NCBI GenBank assembly: GCA_032173965.1
Contig: CM063290.1
Location: 2,418,001 to 2,482,000, forward strand
Length of the DNA stretch: 64,000 bases
DNA from: Sitta carolinensis
Taxonomy: Eukaryota; Chordata; Aves; Passeriformes; Sittidae
Direction of reading: 5' to 3'
The translations under genes and the position numbers were made by a program. Numbering within the stretch: position 1 is the stretch's first letter; every line of letters starts with the position of its first letter. A model generated the notes under the pieces. It was not told the origin of the DNA and searched no databases. It worked only from the letters and a program-made list of their open reading frames with translations. Below, piece after piece: positions 23,391 through 34,086 of the stretch.

Positions 23391-25147
23391 ACCACTGGAG
23401 GCTTCATTTAAGAGAAGGGGGGCACTGCAAACTTGATTTTCCCTTCAGGACGATCCCCAGGGAGTGGAGTCAGCCCTGTTTTGGGACCTGAAATAAAGGG
23501 AAAAAGGCAATATTTTAATGCCAACTCCCCTGAGGTTTTCTGGGAACACCTTGTGAGCTTTAATGTGGCTCTGTGAGCTCCCAGCAGTTCCTGATGTGAT
23601 AAATGAGAAGAACACATCAGAGCAGGCAGGTGGGGATGTTTTATCCCACAAGTTTTCCCTCCCTGGGCAGCCCAACATCCCAGATGCCAGCTGGGTGGAA
23701 AATCTCAGTCAATCACGGGAGGCTTTGCCTCAGCAGATTTGTAAATCTCTTTTCCATTTGGACATTTCCATTAGCATTTTCCTCACATCATTGTCGGGCC
23801 GTACCCATCTGGAACTAATTTGAAAATCAGAGGTTAATGGTCACAAAAAGATGACTTGGACCAATTAACTGGAATATTTATAAGTTCTGTCTCTGTGTGA
23901 GCTTCGATTATAAATATTATTTTCACTTATCTGGCGCTGGCAATAATAGCAATGTTTTAGCTATTAAATTATTAGCATAATTTACGCTACGGATAGAAAC
24001 ACAATTAAATTTTTTGGGGAGATTGCTGTTTGTCAAAGGATGCCTGTTCTCTAAAGCAGATTCTTTTCAACTTTTAAGGAAAACGAGAGATTATTTGAGG
24101 CACATCAAAGCTGTTGTAATCTCTGTGCATGGGGATTTACTCTCCTTTAAAGTCCCTGCACTGGAACTCCCTGACTTTGTCGGGATCTCTGACTGTTTGG
24201 ATGTTTGTAACAACAAAACCGTGAATCATTCGCCTCCCATTTGCTCTTTTTTTTTTCAAGTTTCATTTGCAAGATCTGAAGCAGCAAATTAATTGGGTGT
24301 AGGGACTGGTTTAAAAGTCAATGTCACGGTGACAACTGCAATTTGTGAAACTTCCCCAAGCGCCCTCCTGCTGAAAGTTGGGAAGTTTTTCCTCTGACAT
24401 GAGAAAGAAAGGAACTGAGAAGGATGGAAAAGCAAATCCTCTCTTCAGCCCCTGCTCTGCTCAGCCCAGATTTCCTTTTCTGCTGCCGTGGGTGGAACCA
24501 CACGTGTGGAATTCGGCATTTTTCCCTGTTCAGGCTGTGGAGGGAAGGAGGAAAAGGGAGGAGGCTTCATCCTGAACCTCTTAGGATGTTGCTCTCCCAG
24601 AGGCTGGAATTTGGCTGGACCCTCTTGGATTTTATAGCTGCTAAAATGTAGAAAACAAAACGTCTCAGCACTGGGCTGATTCTTAAAAATTAAAATTTCA
24701 GGGTTCATAAAAATTAAGATTTCAGGGTGTTTACTGAAGCAGTGAATTAAAAAAATACAAATAAACAGGTTATTATGACACTTGGAGGGGAACTGTAAAG
24801 GCCAGGAAAATTCCTTCAAGTGGGTGTTGATATTTTCACTTCACCTGGTTGGTGAAAAGGTGCAGAAATCTTTTTATATTCCAGCTACAAACAGGACATT
24901 TAATCGTGTTCAAGGGGAGAATGTCCCGTGGATGTGTTGCTTTTCGTTCTCTCAGAGTGGAATCGGGATGTATCCGTCTGGAAGAAAGGGAGTCTTCAGT
25001 TTTAAACCAAATCTTTGGGATGTGAAGTTCCCATTCACTGCTTCGGGAAATGCAGGGTGAATTTTATTCCAAATTATCCCAGTTTAAGGCCCTTCTGCTG
25101 CCTTTTCTTTGCCCTGGTGGCTGCCAAGATGCATTAATGTAATTATC
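23391..25147. other. Unique DNA with a strong conserved-element look at 23.82-24.30 kb
   Basis: No gene is recognised. From 23820 to 24300 the sequence is repeat-free and AT-rich with several homeodomain-type ATTA cores (for example ttattagcataatttacgct) and a dense mix of short words. It ends at a T run near 24247. Function is inferred only from style. Confidence 0.4.
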
Positions 25148-25253
25148 ACAGATTCGTGGGATCGTTTAGGCTGGAAAAGACCCTTAAGATCGAGTCCAAG
25201 CAAAACCTAACCTTGCCAAAACCACTAAACCACGTCCCTCGGTGCCACATCCA
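25148..25253 (-). mobile_element. CR1 LINE 3' fragment
   Basis: 'cacagattcgtgggatcgtt', 'taggctggaaaagaccctta', 'agatcgagtccaagc', 'accactaaaccacgtccctc' and 'ggtgccacatcca' are a reverse-complemented CR1 3' end of about 105 bp. Confidence 0.85.
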
Positions 25254-25654
25254 ATTAATAATTAAATATTCTCATAACTTCTGATCAAGGGGTCCAAAAG
25301 TTTTGCATTTCTAACCAAACTAGGAACATCTTGGGTTCGTTTGATTGATTTTTCTTTGTGCAGTATCAGTGTTTAGAAGGGATTTTTGGGTCTCACTTTA
25401 ATGTCTGAGACCCCAAACCCCTGATTTTAAGACTGGTCCGGTTTGAGTTGGTAGATCCACTGTGATTTACCAAATCTGACAGTTACAGAAAAAAAGCCTA
25501 AAAATGAAAACCAACCAAACCCAGAATTCCAAAAATGCAGAACTGAAAACTCTGGAAAAGTGTTCAAAATGGTCACAAACCCCTCACTTTATCTGTTGAT
25601 TTACTGAAGAGGGGGTAAAAAAAAAAAAAAAAAAAAACATTAAAGATCAGATAA
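25254..25654. other. Unique DNA with a poly-A tract
   Basis: Single-copy AT-rich sequence. An uninterrupted A run of about 20 lies at 25617-25637, directly before the next CR1. Confidence 0.5.
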
Positions 25655-25733
25655 TTCTAAATTGTCAAGGTTGGAAAAGACCTTTAAGATCGAGTCCACC
25701 AGCCAGCACTAAACCACATCCTCAAGTGCCGTT
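25655..25733 (-). mobile_element. Short CR1 LINE 3' fragment
   Basis: 'attgtcaaggttggaaaaga', 'cctttaagatcgagtccacc' and 'cactaaaccacatcctcaag' followed by 'tgcc' match the same CR1 type as at 25148, which is only 0.5 kb away in the same orientation. Confidence 0.8.
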
Positions 25734-26049
25734 TTCCCCCTTTTAATGACCTCTGAGAGAAACTCTGTGTCATTAGAAACCACGGATGTTTGTTATTTTG
25801 GCGTTTCCAATGCTGTTTTCCCGTAATTTAAAATAAAGATGCGGCCCCGGGGGGAAGGGAGGAGCTGTGTCCTGGCCTTTGCTCCCCACTCCTCCTCTTC
25901 CTCCCTCCTGCTGGAGCAGCAGCTGGGCAGAGCAGCAGGGAAGGAGGGGTGGCTGCTGCAGGCTGGAGTAGCTGGTTGGAACTCGGAAATACATTTAGTT
26001 CATCCAAAAAAATGTTTTTTACATCAAAAAAAAAAAAAAAAAAAAAAAA
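25734..26049. other. Spacer ending in a poly-A run
   Basis: Single-copy sequence, GC-richer at 25840-25970. It ends in an A run of about 23 (26027-26049) that directly abuts the long pyrimidine tract. Confidence 0.6.
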
Positions 26050-27540
26050 GCCTTTTCCCTTCTCTCTCCCTTTTCTCTCTCTTTCCCTTTTCTCTCTCTC
26101 CCTTTTCCTCTCTCTCCCTTTTCTCTCTCTCCCTTTTCTCTCTCTCCCTTTTCTCTCTCTCCCTTTTCTCTCTCTCCCTTTTCTCTCTCTCCCTTTTCTC
26201 TCTCTCCCTTTTCCTCTCCTTCTCTCTCTCCTTTTCTCTCTCCCTTTTCTCTCTCCCCCTTTCTCCTCTCCCCCTTTTCTCTCTCCCCCTTTTCTCTCTC
26301 CCCCTTTTCTCTCTCCCCCTTTTCTCTCCTCACCTTTTCTCTCTCTCCATTTTCTCTCTCCCTTTTCTCTCATCCCTTTTCTTCTCTCTCCCTTTTCTCT
26401 CTCTCCCTTTCTCTTCTCCCTTTCTCTCTCTCTCCCTTTTCTCTCTCTCCCTTTTCTCTCTCTCCCTTTTCTCTCTCCCCTTTCTCTCCTTCTCTCCCTT
26501 TTCTCTCTCTCCCTTTTCTCTCTCTCCCTTTTCTCTCTCTCCCTTTTCTCTCTCTCCCTTTTCTCTCTCTCCCTTTTCTCTCTCTCCCTTTTCTCTCTCT
26601 CCCTTTTCTCTCTCTCCCTTTTCTCTCTCTCCCTTTTCTCTCTCTCCTTTCCTCTTTCTTCTCTCTCTCCCTTTTCTCTCTCTCCCTTTTTCTCTCTCTC
26701 CCTTTTCTCTCTCTCCTTTTCTCTCTTCTCCTTTTCTCTCTCTCCCTTTTCTCTCTCTCCCTTTTCTCTCTCTCCCTTTTCTCTCTCTCCCTTTTCTCTC
26801 TCTCCCTTTTCTCTCTCTCCCTTTTCTCTCTCTCCCTTTTCTCTCTCTCCCTTTTCTCTCTCTCCCTTTTCTCTCTCTCCCTTTTCTCTCTCTCCCTTTT
26901 CTCTCTCTCCCTTTTCTCTCTCTCCCTTTTCTCTCTCTCCCTTTTCTCTCTCTCCCTTTTCTCTCTCTCCCTTTTCTCTCTCTCCCTTTTCTCTCTCTCT
27001 CCTCCTTTTCTCTCTCTCCCTTTTCTCTCTCTCCCTTTCTCTCTCTCCCTTTTCTCTCTCTCCCTTTTCTCCTCTCCCTTTTCTCTCTCTCCCTTTTCTC
27101 TCTCCCCTTTCTCTCTCTCCCTTTCTCTCTCTCCCTTTTCTCTCTCTCCCTTTTCTCTCTCTCCTTTCTCTCTCCCCTTTTCTCTCTCTCCCTTTTCTCT
27201 CTCTCCTTTTCTCTCTCTCCCTTTCTCTCTCTCCCTTTCTCTCTCTCCCTTTTCTCTCTCTCTTTTCCCCTCTCTCCCTTTCTTTTCCTTTCTCTCTCTT
27301 TTCTTTTCCCTTTTCTCTCTCTCTTTCTCTCTTTTCCCTTCTCTTTTCTCTTTCTTTCTCTTCTTCTTTCTTTCTCTTTCCTTTCCTCTTCTTTCTCTTC
27401 TCTCTTTCCTCCTCTTTCTTTCCCTTCTTTCCCCTCTCTTTCGCCCTCTTTCTTTTCCCCTCTCTCTTTCTTTCCCCTGTCTCTTTTTTTCTGCTCTCTT
27501 TTTTTCCCCTCTTTTTCCCCCTCTCTTTCCCCTCTCTTTT
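26050..27540. repeat. 1.5-kb polypyrimidine array, 15-bp unit
   Basis: Almost every + strand base from about 26053 to 27540 is C or T. The core unit is CCCTTTTCTCTCTCT (15 bp). It is perfectly periodic over long blocks (26505-26645 and 26735-26995) and degenerates toward both edges into 13-17-bp variants, then into irregular TTTC/TTCC text. The 531- to 626-codon frames across it are open only because stop codons cannot form in such sequence, or are rare on the purine strand. They are not genes. Confidence 0.97.
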
Positions 27541-28324
27541 CTGAGCTGCCTGTCCCAGTGGGATTTCAGCCAGGCTCTGGGAGTCGGAGGGATTTAGCCA
27601 TTGGAAATGGCAGCTGGAACACAGCAGTGACCTCAAGGAACCTTCTCTTCTCTCTCCCCATAAAAAGAATTCACAAAAACCCAAAAGAGCCACCTCAGCA
27701 GTTCCCCCTCTTTATCTAAATGGCTCCATCAGCCCCAGTAGGAGTGATTTTTTTTTTTTTTTTAATTCCATGCAGCTGCTGTGATATTACAGGGAAATAT
27801 CCGTGGAACAAGCCGTTAGCATCTGTGTAAGAGTGGCCATTGAGTTCAGCAAGAGTTATAAAGCAGGCTCGTGGTGCTTTATGAGGTGATTGCCAGGCTC
27901 TTTGAGGACATAAACGTGCACAGAAATGCAGGGAATACTGAGAATATTTGGGAGCAGATAAGCATTGAGGAATTCTTTTCCTCAGAAGCAGCAAAATCCA
28001 AGAGGATTTGTAGGACCACACCATCCTGGGTGTTTTGAGCCAGCAGGCAGGGGTTAAAATGGAAAAGTGATCTGTCTTTAAAAGGGTTTTTTGCCTCAGT
28101 GATCAGTTTGTGCAGGGGGTTGTCCCCCGTGGATGTCATTTACGTTTCTGGTGGAATTTGCAGGTGTATTTGTTGCTGTTTGATCAGTGAATTTCCCCAC
28201 CTGAAGTCCTGCTTGATGCTCGATGGGGTTTGTCAGAGCCTGGCGTTCCCAGCAGGGCCACTGCCCAGTGCCAGCTGTCAGCCCTGTAAAAGTCAAAGTT
28301 AAACCCTCAGAATTTTGTAACGTT
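27541..28324. other. Unique noncoding DNA
   Basis: Single-copy sequence with one T run (27749-27763). No gene or repeat family is recognised. Confidence 0.45.
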
Positions 28325-28341
28325 TTATAATAATAATAGTA

Positions 28342-28401
<60 letters not shown>
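28325..28401. repeat. (AAT)n microsatellite
   Basis: About 25 AAT units, interrupted once near 28338 by AGTAA and otherwise perfect. Likely length-polymorphic. Confidence 0.97.
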
Positions 28402-28402
<1 letters not shown>

Positions 28403-28864
28403 GGATAACAAAAAGACAAAAACCAGCGCTGGAGTGCCTTTGACAAAGAGCCAAAGAGCACAACCCATGCTTAAAATCCAGGTCTCTATATCCAGGTGCA
28501 TTGCTGGGATTACCTGCATTTTCATTAGCATTAGCATAATTAGCATAATGTCATTATTTAAACATTTCTAAGAGTTTTTGGTGTTACAGTGTTTTTTTTT
28601 TGTGTTGGATTCTTCCCATCTTTGCTTATCTGTATGACATCAATAAATTTCATTTCTTCCCATGATTTAATTCCTGTTGTTTCACACTCCTCTTGCTGAG
28701 AGAAAATAATGAGACCTCCTCCCATCCTCTCTGGTGTCATCTTCCCTCTTGGACTGCTCAAGGAATGGATGAGCTCACACAGCTCTTTTAGCTGCACAAA
28801 AGCTTTTTCACATCTCAGGTTCCGTTAAGGTCTGTTCATCACACTGGCATTTCTATAAATGATA
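28402..28864. other. Spacer between tandem arrays
   Basis: Single-copy sequence. A short ATTAGCAT-type repeat lies at 28525-28550. No gene is recognised. Confidence 0.45.
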
Positions 28865-29607
28865 CACAGATATTATATTTATTACACTACCATAGATATT
28901 ATATTTATTACACTACCATAGATATTATATTTATTACACTACCATAGATATTATATTTATTACACTACCATATATATTATATTTATTACACTACCATAGA
29001 TATTATATTTATTACATTACCATAGATATTACATTTGTTACACTACCATAGATATTATATTTATTGCACTACCATAGATACTATATTTGTTGCACTACAC
29101 AAATATTATATTTGTTACACTACCATAGATATTATATTTGTTACACTAGCATATATTTGTTGCACTACCATAGATACTATATTTATTACACTACCACAGA
29201 TATTATATTTATTACACTACCATAGATATTATATTTATTGCACTACCATAGATATTATATTTGTTACACTACCATAGATACTATATTATTACACTACCAT
29301 GGATATTATATTTGTTACACTACCATGGATATTATATTTGTTACACTACCATGGATATTACATTTGTTACACTACCATGGATATTATATTTGTTACACTA
29401 CCATGGATATCATATTTATTACACTGCCATGGATATTTTATTATTACACTACCATAGATATTTTATTATTACACTGCCATAGATATTTTATTTATTACAC
29501 TACCACAGATATTTTATTTATTACACTACCATAGACATTATATTTATTACACTACCACAGATACTATATTCGTTGCACTACCACAGCTATTATATTTCTT
29601 ACACTAC
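28865..29607. repeat. 26-bp AT-rich minisatellite, about 28 copies
   Basis: The unit is CATAGATATTATATTTATTA followed by CACTAC (26 bp). Shortened units appear near 29100, 29150 and 29285. Variants fall in blocks. The CATGG form is confined to about 29298-29440, and CACAG forms lie mostly at the right end. The frames through the array are by-products of the repeat. Confidence 0.95.
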
Positions 29608-29718
29608 TATTTCTCAAAGCAGTACAACACACTTAAGCTGTGAGATTTCTTCTATTAACAAGCAGCTCAAAGGAGTTACAGTGGATACCACAGCTAATTA
29701 TCCGTGATCACGAACAAC

Positions 29719-29792
29719 ACGCAAAAGCCAATCCATTAACGCAAAAGCCAATCCATTAACGCAAAAGCCAACCCATTAACGCAAAAGCCGAC
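29719..29792. repeat. 20-bp tandem repeat, 3.7 copies
   Basis: ACGCAAAAGCCAATCCATTA starts at 29719, 29739 and 29759, with a partial copy at 29779. One C/T change occurs in the third unit. Confidence 0.95.
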
Positions 29793-29809
29793 CTTATTTA
29801 GTTTTCCCA

Positions 29810-30110
29810 CTTTATTTCGTGCTTTTCGACACGCTCCCCTTGTGCCGGGAGGCAGCCCAGCCTGCTGGGCAGGGATGGCTCCATCCTGCGCCTGGAGAAT
29901 CCCTCCAGCAGCTGGGGAGGAGGGCTGGGATGAGGCACTGGGAACAAAGAGCGCTGATGAGTCGAGTGCCTTTATTGGGATGTAGCGGCAGCGGTTGTAG
30001 AATTCCGAGTGTTGGCAGCTCAGGAAGGACAAACTGAGGCTGGCATTTCGCTGCAGAGATCGGTGAAAAGAAACTCGGGTTAAAATAATGCTGCGGGGAT
30101 CCTGGCGTTC
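29810..30110. other. Locally CpG-richer patch, not a recognised gene
   Basis: About fifteen CpG dinucleotides lie in 300 bp (for example ttattTCGtgcttttCGaca and tagCGgcagCGg), clearly above the nearly CpG-free surroundings. No exon, promoter motif or known repeat is recognised. It could be a recently inserted element that has not yet lost its CpGs, or a small regulatory island. Confidence 0.45.
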
Positions 30111-30145
30111 CTGCTGCAGGTCAGGGAGAGGCACAGCCCTCGGAG

Positions 30146-30358
30146 TCAGGATCAGAGAGTCCCACGGTGGTTGGGTGGGAGAAGAGATCAATGGGAGATT
30201 AAAAATCCCCCATTCCTGGGCAGGGACACCTCCCACCATCCCAAACCTGCCCTTGGACACTGCCAGGGATCCAGCGACAGCCCCAGCTGCTCTGGGAATT
30301 CTATTCCAGCCCTTCCCCACCCTCCCTAAGAAGAATTTTTTCCATATTGTCCTGATTT
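30146..30358 (-). mobile_element. CR1 LINE 3' fragment
   Basis: 'agagagtcccacggtggttg', 'cattcctgggcagggacacc', 'tcccaccatcccaaacctgc', 'ccttggacactgccagggat' and 'agctgctctgggaattct', then 'aagaagaattttttccatat', follow the reverse-complemented CR1. A small insertion of unrelated sequence lies near 30185. Confidence 0.85.
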
Positions 30359-30366
30359 TGGCCTGA

Positions 30367-30600
30367 GATTTCTGGGTGTTTTTTTTTCCTGTATGTTGTC
30401 AGTTGGAGAAAAAAGAAGGTGTGGGGAGGGAGGAGGAGCGTTCTGGAGATTTTCATGCTGATTCTTGGGTGTTTTTTCTCCTTTTAATATTAGTTAATAA
30501 AGTTTTATCACTTTTAAGCTTAAGCCTGCTTTACTCTTAATTGGAAAACTTTAAATTGGCGAATAAAACCAGAACACAAATGAGTGTTTCTGCCTGGTTT
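30367..30600 (+). mobile_element. 3' end of an LTR-type element
   Basis: It resembles the reverse complement of the repeat at 59285-60015. Shared features are a 'gggagggagga' stretch, ATTAGTTAATAAAG, a 'ttttaagcttaagcctgctt' block, 'ctcttaattggaaaactt' and a 'ccagaacaca' terminus. AATAAA about 80 bp before a CA end is typical of an LTR R/U5 region. Only the 3' part is recognisable. Confidence 0.55.
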
Positions 30601-31146
30601 GGATTGAACCCACGACGCGGGTTTAACCTGAATTTCCTTTCTGTCAGCCCGAAGCCATTCCCCTTTCCCTTGTCACCCGTGTCCTTGTGCTGGTGTTCCA
30701 TCATCCCTTAACAAGGATGTTAAGCAGCTCCAGAGAGAGATTTCCAATCCCTAAACATCACCCAGCCTTGCTGTGTGACACGTGGACATACTCTGGTTTA
30801 AGCAGATTTTTTTTTTTTTTTTCTCTGCTTTTAGGCTTTGGGAACTGGTTTGGTACCGGTGGTTTGGGTTTTGTTGGGTTTTTAAATTTTTTTTTTGAAT
30901 GTCTGTAAAGTTGGAGGGTGTTTTCCCTTTTTTAGTTAATTGCTATTCAATTTATTTAATTCAATATTTTATTTTATTCGATATTTTAATTTAATTTCGT
31001 TAAAAATGGGGGAAAAAATGCGTGTGCAATAGGAGTTAGACCTCCAGTGTGTTCTGCCTCAAAGCTGTAAAAACAGTTGTGCCGTTGCCTTTTGCAGTTT
31101 TTTTATAAGAGTGGCTAAGAGGTGATTCTCTGGGGCACCAGCAGAG
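30601..31146. other. Unique noncoding DNA with T-rich runs
   Basis: No gene is recognised. T runs lie near 30807 and 30888, and an AT-rich ATTTTATT segment lies at 30940-31000. Confidence 0.45.
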
Positions 31147-31297
31147 CTTTCCCAGAACAACTGAATCCCTGGCAGTGCCCAAGGCCAGGCTGGATGGAGC
31201 TTGGAGAGCTGGGACAGTGAAAGCATCCCTGCCATGGCAGAGGATCACAAAATGATCATTAATGTCCCTTCCAACCCAAACCCTCGTGTGATTCTGG
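31147..31297 (+). mobile_element. CR1 LINE 3' end
   Basis: 'ctgaatccctggcagtgccc', 'aaggccaggctggatggagc', 'catccctgccatggcagagg' and 'atgtcccttccaacccaaac', then 'gtgtgattctgggca', are sense-strand CR1 with a decayed tail. Confidence 0.9.
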
Positions 31298-31770
31298 GCA
31301 TCTTTTGGATATAAACTGGGACAAATATGCTCAGTGGGCAGCTTGGGCTACATTCCTGAGAAATTTATTAATTCAATACCATCATGATATGATTTTTTTA
31401 CTGGTTTATTTTTTATTTTTTGGTATTTCCTCCCGTCCCCAGGCCCTTCCCCACGTTGTCCCTGGGTAACCTGCCCCCCTCTGTGCCATCAGGCTGTCTG
31501 CCCTCTAATTAGCAGCTCCAGTAATGAAGTTAGTGAGCAGACAGAGGGGTGGGTGTAGCTTGTGAAGTGCCAGAGTGACATGTTATGGCATTTCTTTCAA
31601 GGCTGCAGACAGATCATCTGAGAAGTTGGCTGCAGGAGGATTTTTTCCCTCCTCCTACCCCGCAAAGCTAAAGCCCAGAAATGTCTAAATTGGGCTCTGG
31701 CTGTTTGATTTGGAGGGTCAGTGAGTTTTCTGCCGGGTTATTTCCATGTTCTTTAATGCAGCAATTATTT

Positions 31771-31925
31771 TCATGGAATCACAGAATATCCTGAGCTGGA
31801 AGGGCACCCACAGGGATCACCCAGCCCAGCCACCCCAACAACCCCACCCTGGGCATCCCAAAAAAATCCTGGAGCTCTGTGCCCATTCCCTGGACAGCCT
31901 TGCCCTCCCCTGGGAGCCAGTTCTA
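31771..31925 (-). mobile_element. CR1 LINE 3' fragment, different subtype
   Basis: 'tcatggaatcacagaatatc', 'ctgagctggaagggcaccca', 'cagggatcacccagcc', 'aaaaatcctggagctctgtg' and 'ccctggacagccttg'. The wording differs from the other CR1 copies here, suggesting another CR1 subfamily. Confidence 0.8.
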
Positions 31926-32885
31926 GAAGACGACATTTATAATTTTATATTTATAGATATAAATATATAATTGCAATTCATTGCTATTTTTGGCAATAAT
32001 TTTCTAATTTTTATAGATTAATGTTACAATTATAAATACTTTATAATACTCATCTCAGGTGGCTTCTGATTGTTTTCTCTTTGTTTTCCCAGCCCTGAGG
32101 AGAGTGCATAGTGAAGTTTTAATCCCCAGAGTCACTCCAGGTCGGTTAAACCGCATATTTATATTTCTGACCCCTCCCCATGTGATTATGATAAATATCT
32201 AATTACAATTCATTGCCATTTTTGGCAATAAATTTCTAATTTTTATAGATTCATTTTATAATTATAAATACTTTATAATACTCATCTCAGGTGGCTTCTG
32301 ATTGTTTTCCCTTTGTTTTCCCAGCCCTTGGGTGAGTGCATGGTGAGGTTTTAATCCCCAGAGTCACTCCAGCTCTGTTAAACCAGTGTATTTATATTTC
32401 TCACCCCTCCCCATGTGATTATGATAAATATCTAATTACAATTCATTGCCATTTTTTGGCAATAAATTTCTAATTTTTATAGATCCATTTTATAATTTTA
32501 AATATAATATTTTAAAATACTCATCTCAAGTGGCTTCTGGTTTTTTCCCTAGCCCTGAGGAGAGTGCATAGTGAAGTTTTAATCCCCAGAGTCACTCCAG
32601 CTCTGTTAAACCAGTGTATTTATATTTCTCACCCCTCCCCACGTGATTATGATAAATATCTAATTGCAATTCATTGCCATTTTTTGGCAATAAATTTCTA
32701 ATTTTTATAGATCCATTTATATATTTAAATCTAATACTTTATAATACTCATTCAGGTGGCTTCTGATTGTTTTTCCTTTGTTTTCCCAGCCCTGAGGAGA
32801 GTGCATAGTGAAGTTTTAATCCCCAGAGTCACTCCAGCTCTGTTAAACCAGTGTATTTATATTTTTCACCCCTGCCCATGTGGTT
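31926..32885. repeat. Four-copy tandem repeat of about 228 bp
   Basis: Units begin with ATTGCAATTCATTGC or ATTACAATTCATTGCC near 31969, 32204, 32434 and 32662. They share TTTTTGGCAATAAATTTCTA, an AT-rich block, GGTGGCTTCTGATTGTTTTC, AATCCCCAGAGTCACTCCAG and a 'ttaaaccagtgtatttat' block. The spacings of the GGCTTCTG landmark are 232, 240 and 226 bp. This is a small satellite-like array rather than a microsatellite. Confidence 0.92.
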
Positions 32886-34086
32886 TATGTGTCACCCAGG
32901 GAACGGGCCGGTGTGTCATGCTTGTGCTCTGATTAGATCATGAATTCCACCAGGCTGGCACTGATCTGGGACAGAAAATAAAGCGGCAGAGCCTTATCAA
33001 GGAAACAAGAAATATGATTTCTCCTTGTCTCCAGCGCAGGAGCTGCTGTAATTTAAAGCTCCACGGGCCACGGAGCTGGAGCTGTGGAAATGTGACCCAC
33101 ACCCAGCAGAAATCACCCAAATCCTGGGGAAAATCCAAGTCCAGACTGGAATCTGGGGAGGGCCAGTGCTCCAGGGGGAGTTTGCTGCCTTTGGCCCTGC
33201 AGAGGCACTCGGGATTAATCTGCTGCTAATGCCTCCGAAACAAGGGGATTATTGCACCCGCTGAAAGAATTACAGTGACAGGCTCTTTTCTAGTGAAAGG
33301 CAAAGGAAATCCTGGAATATTAGCCGTGTGTTCTGTTTAATTGCGTTTTAAATGAGCTGCACTCTTCAGGCACTTCAGGGCTCGTTCAGAATATCTTCAG
33401 ATATATTTTTATATGTGTATAGGACCAGTTTTGAAATAAGGACAGAGCTTCCTCTCATAATATTAAATGTAAATGTGCTGCTTGGCTCAGCTGGAACATT
33501 GGTTTGGTTTGTACGGTCTCAAAATGTGATTTAGAATATTGATGCCAATAACCTTTCTGATCTATAAAGTTTTTTTTTTTTTTTTCATTTCATTTGTTTT
33601 TGTTAAGAGGCTTAACTACTGGCAAGTTTAAGGTATGAACTTCTGGCATCAAAGAACATAAAAATCCTCTCTTGCTAACGGATGATTTTAAAGGCCAAAG
33701 GGGATTAAAAAAGTTGTTTTTCTCCAGAATTATGGTAGCCCATTGTCTGAAACAATTTCCCCTGAGCTTGCTTAGAAAGGAAAAGAAAGCTAATCTTCAT
33801 TACAGCACTGATAAATGCACAATCCCCTCTGACATCTCCATGGAATTGCAGAGAAGGAAAAGGAGGGGGGATGAAATTTGGGGTTGGGGGGCAGCAGGTC
33901 CTGAGGCTCTTCCACATCTCATGATTTGCTCTTCTCAAGATCTCCTCCCAGCCACGAGCAGGGGGGCTCAGAGCCAGGCAGGAGATGATTCCACACTCTA
34001 AATCTGAGCAGGGATTCTTCCTGAATCCCTGGCTGAGCTGGAGGGCCCTTGGATTTCCCCGGCCCCACGGGCAGTCCTGCCCTGGC
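32886..34086. other. Unique noncoding DNA
   Basis: No gene is recognised. A T run lies near 33570-33585. Confidence 0.45.

Noticed and set aside
25828..27719. Very long open frames (531-626 codons) on both strands
   Set aside because: They lie in the 15-bp polypyrimidine array. Low complexity prevents stop codons, and both strands are open at once, so this is an artefact and not a gene.
28865..29607. Possible CRISPR or satellite centromere signal
   Set aside because: The 26-bp units have no spacers and the array is only 0.74 kb long. It is an ordinary minisatellite.
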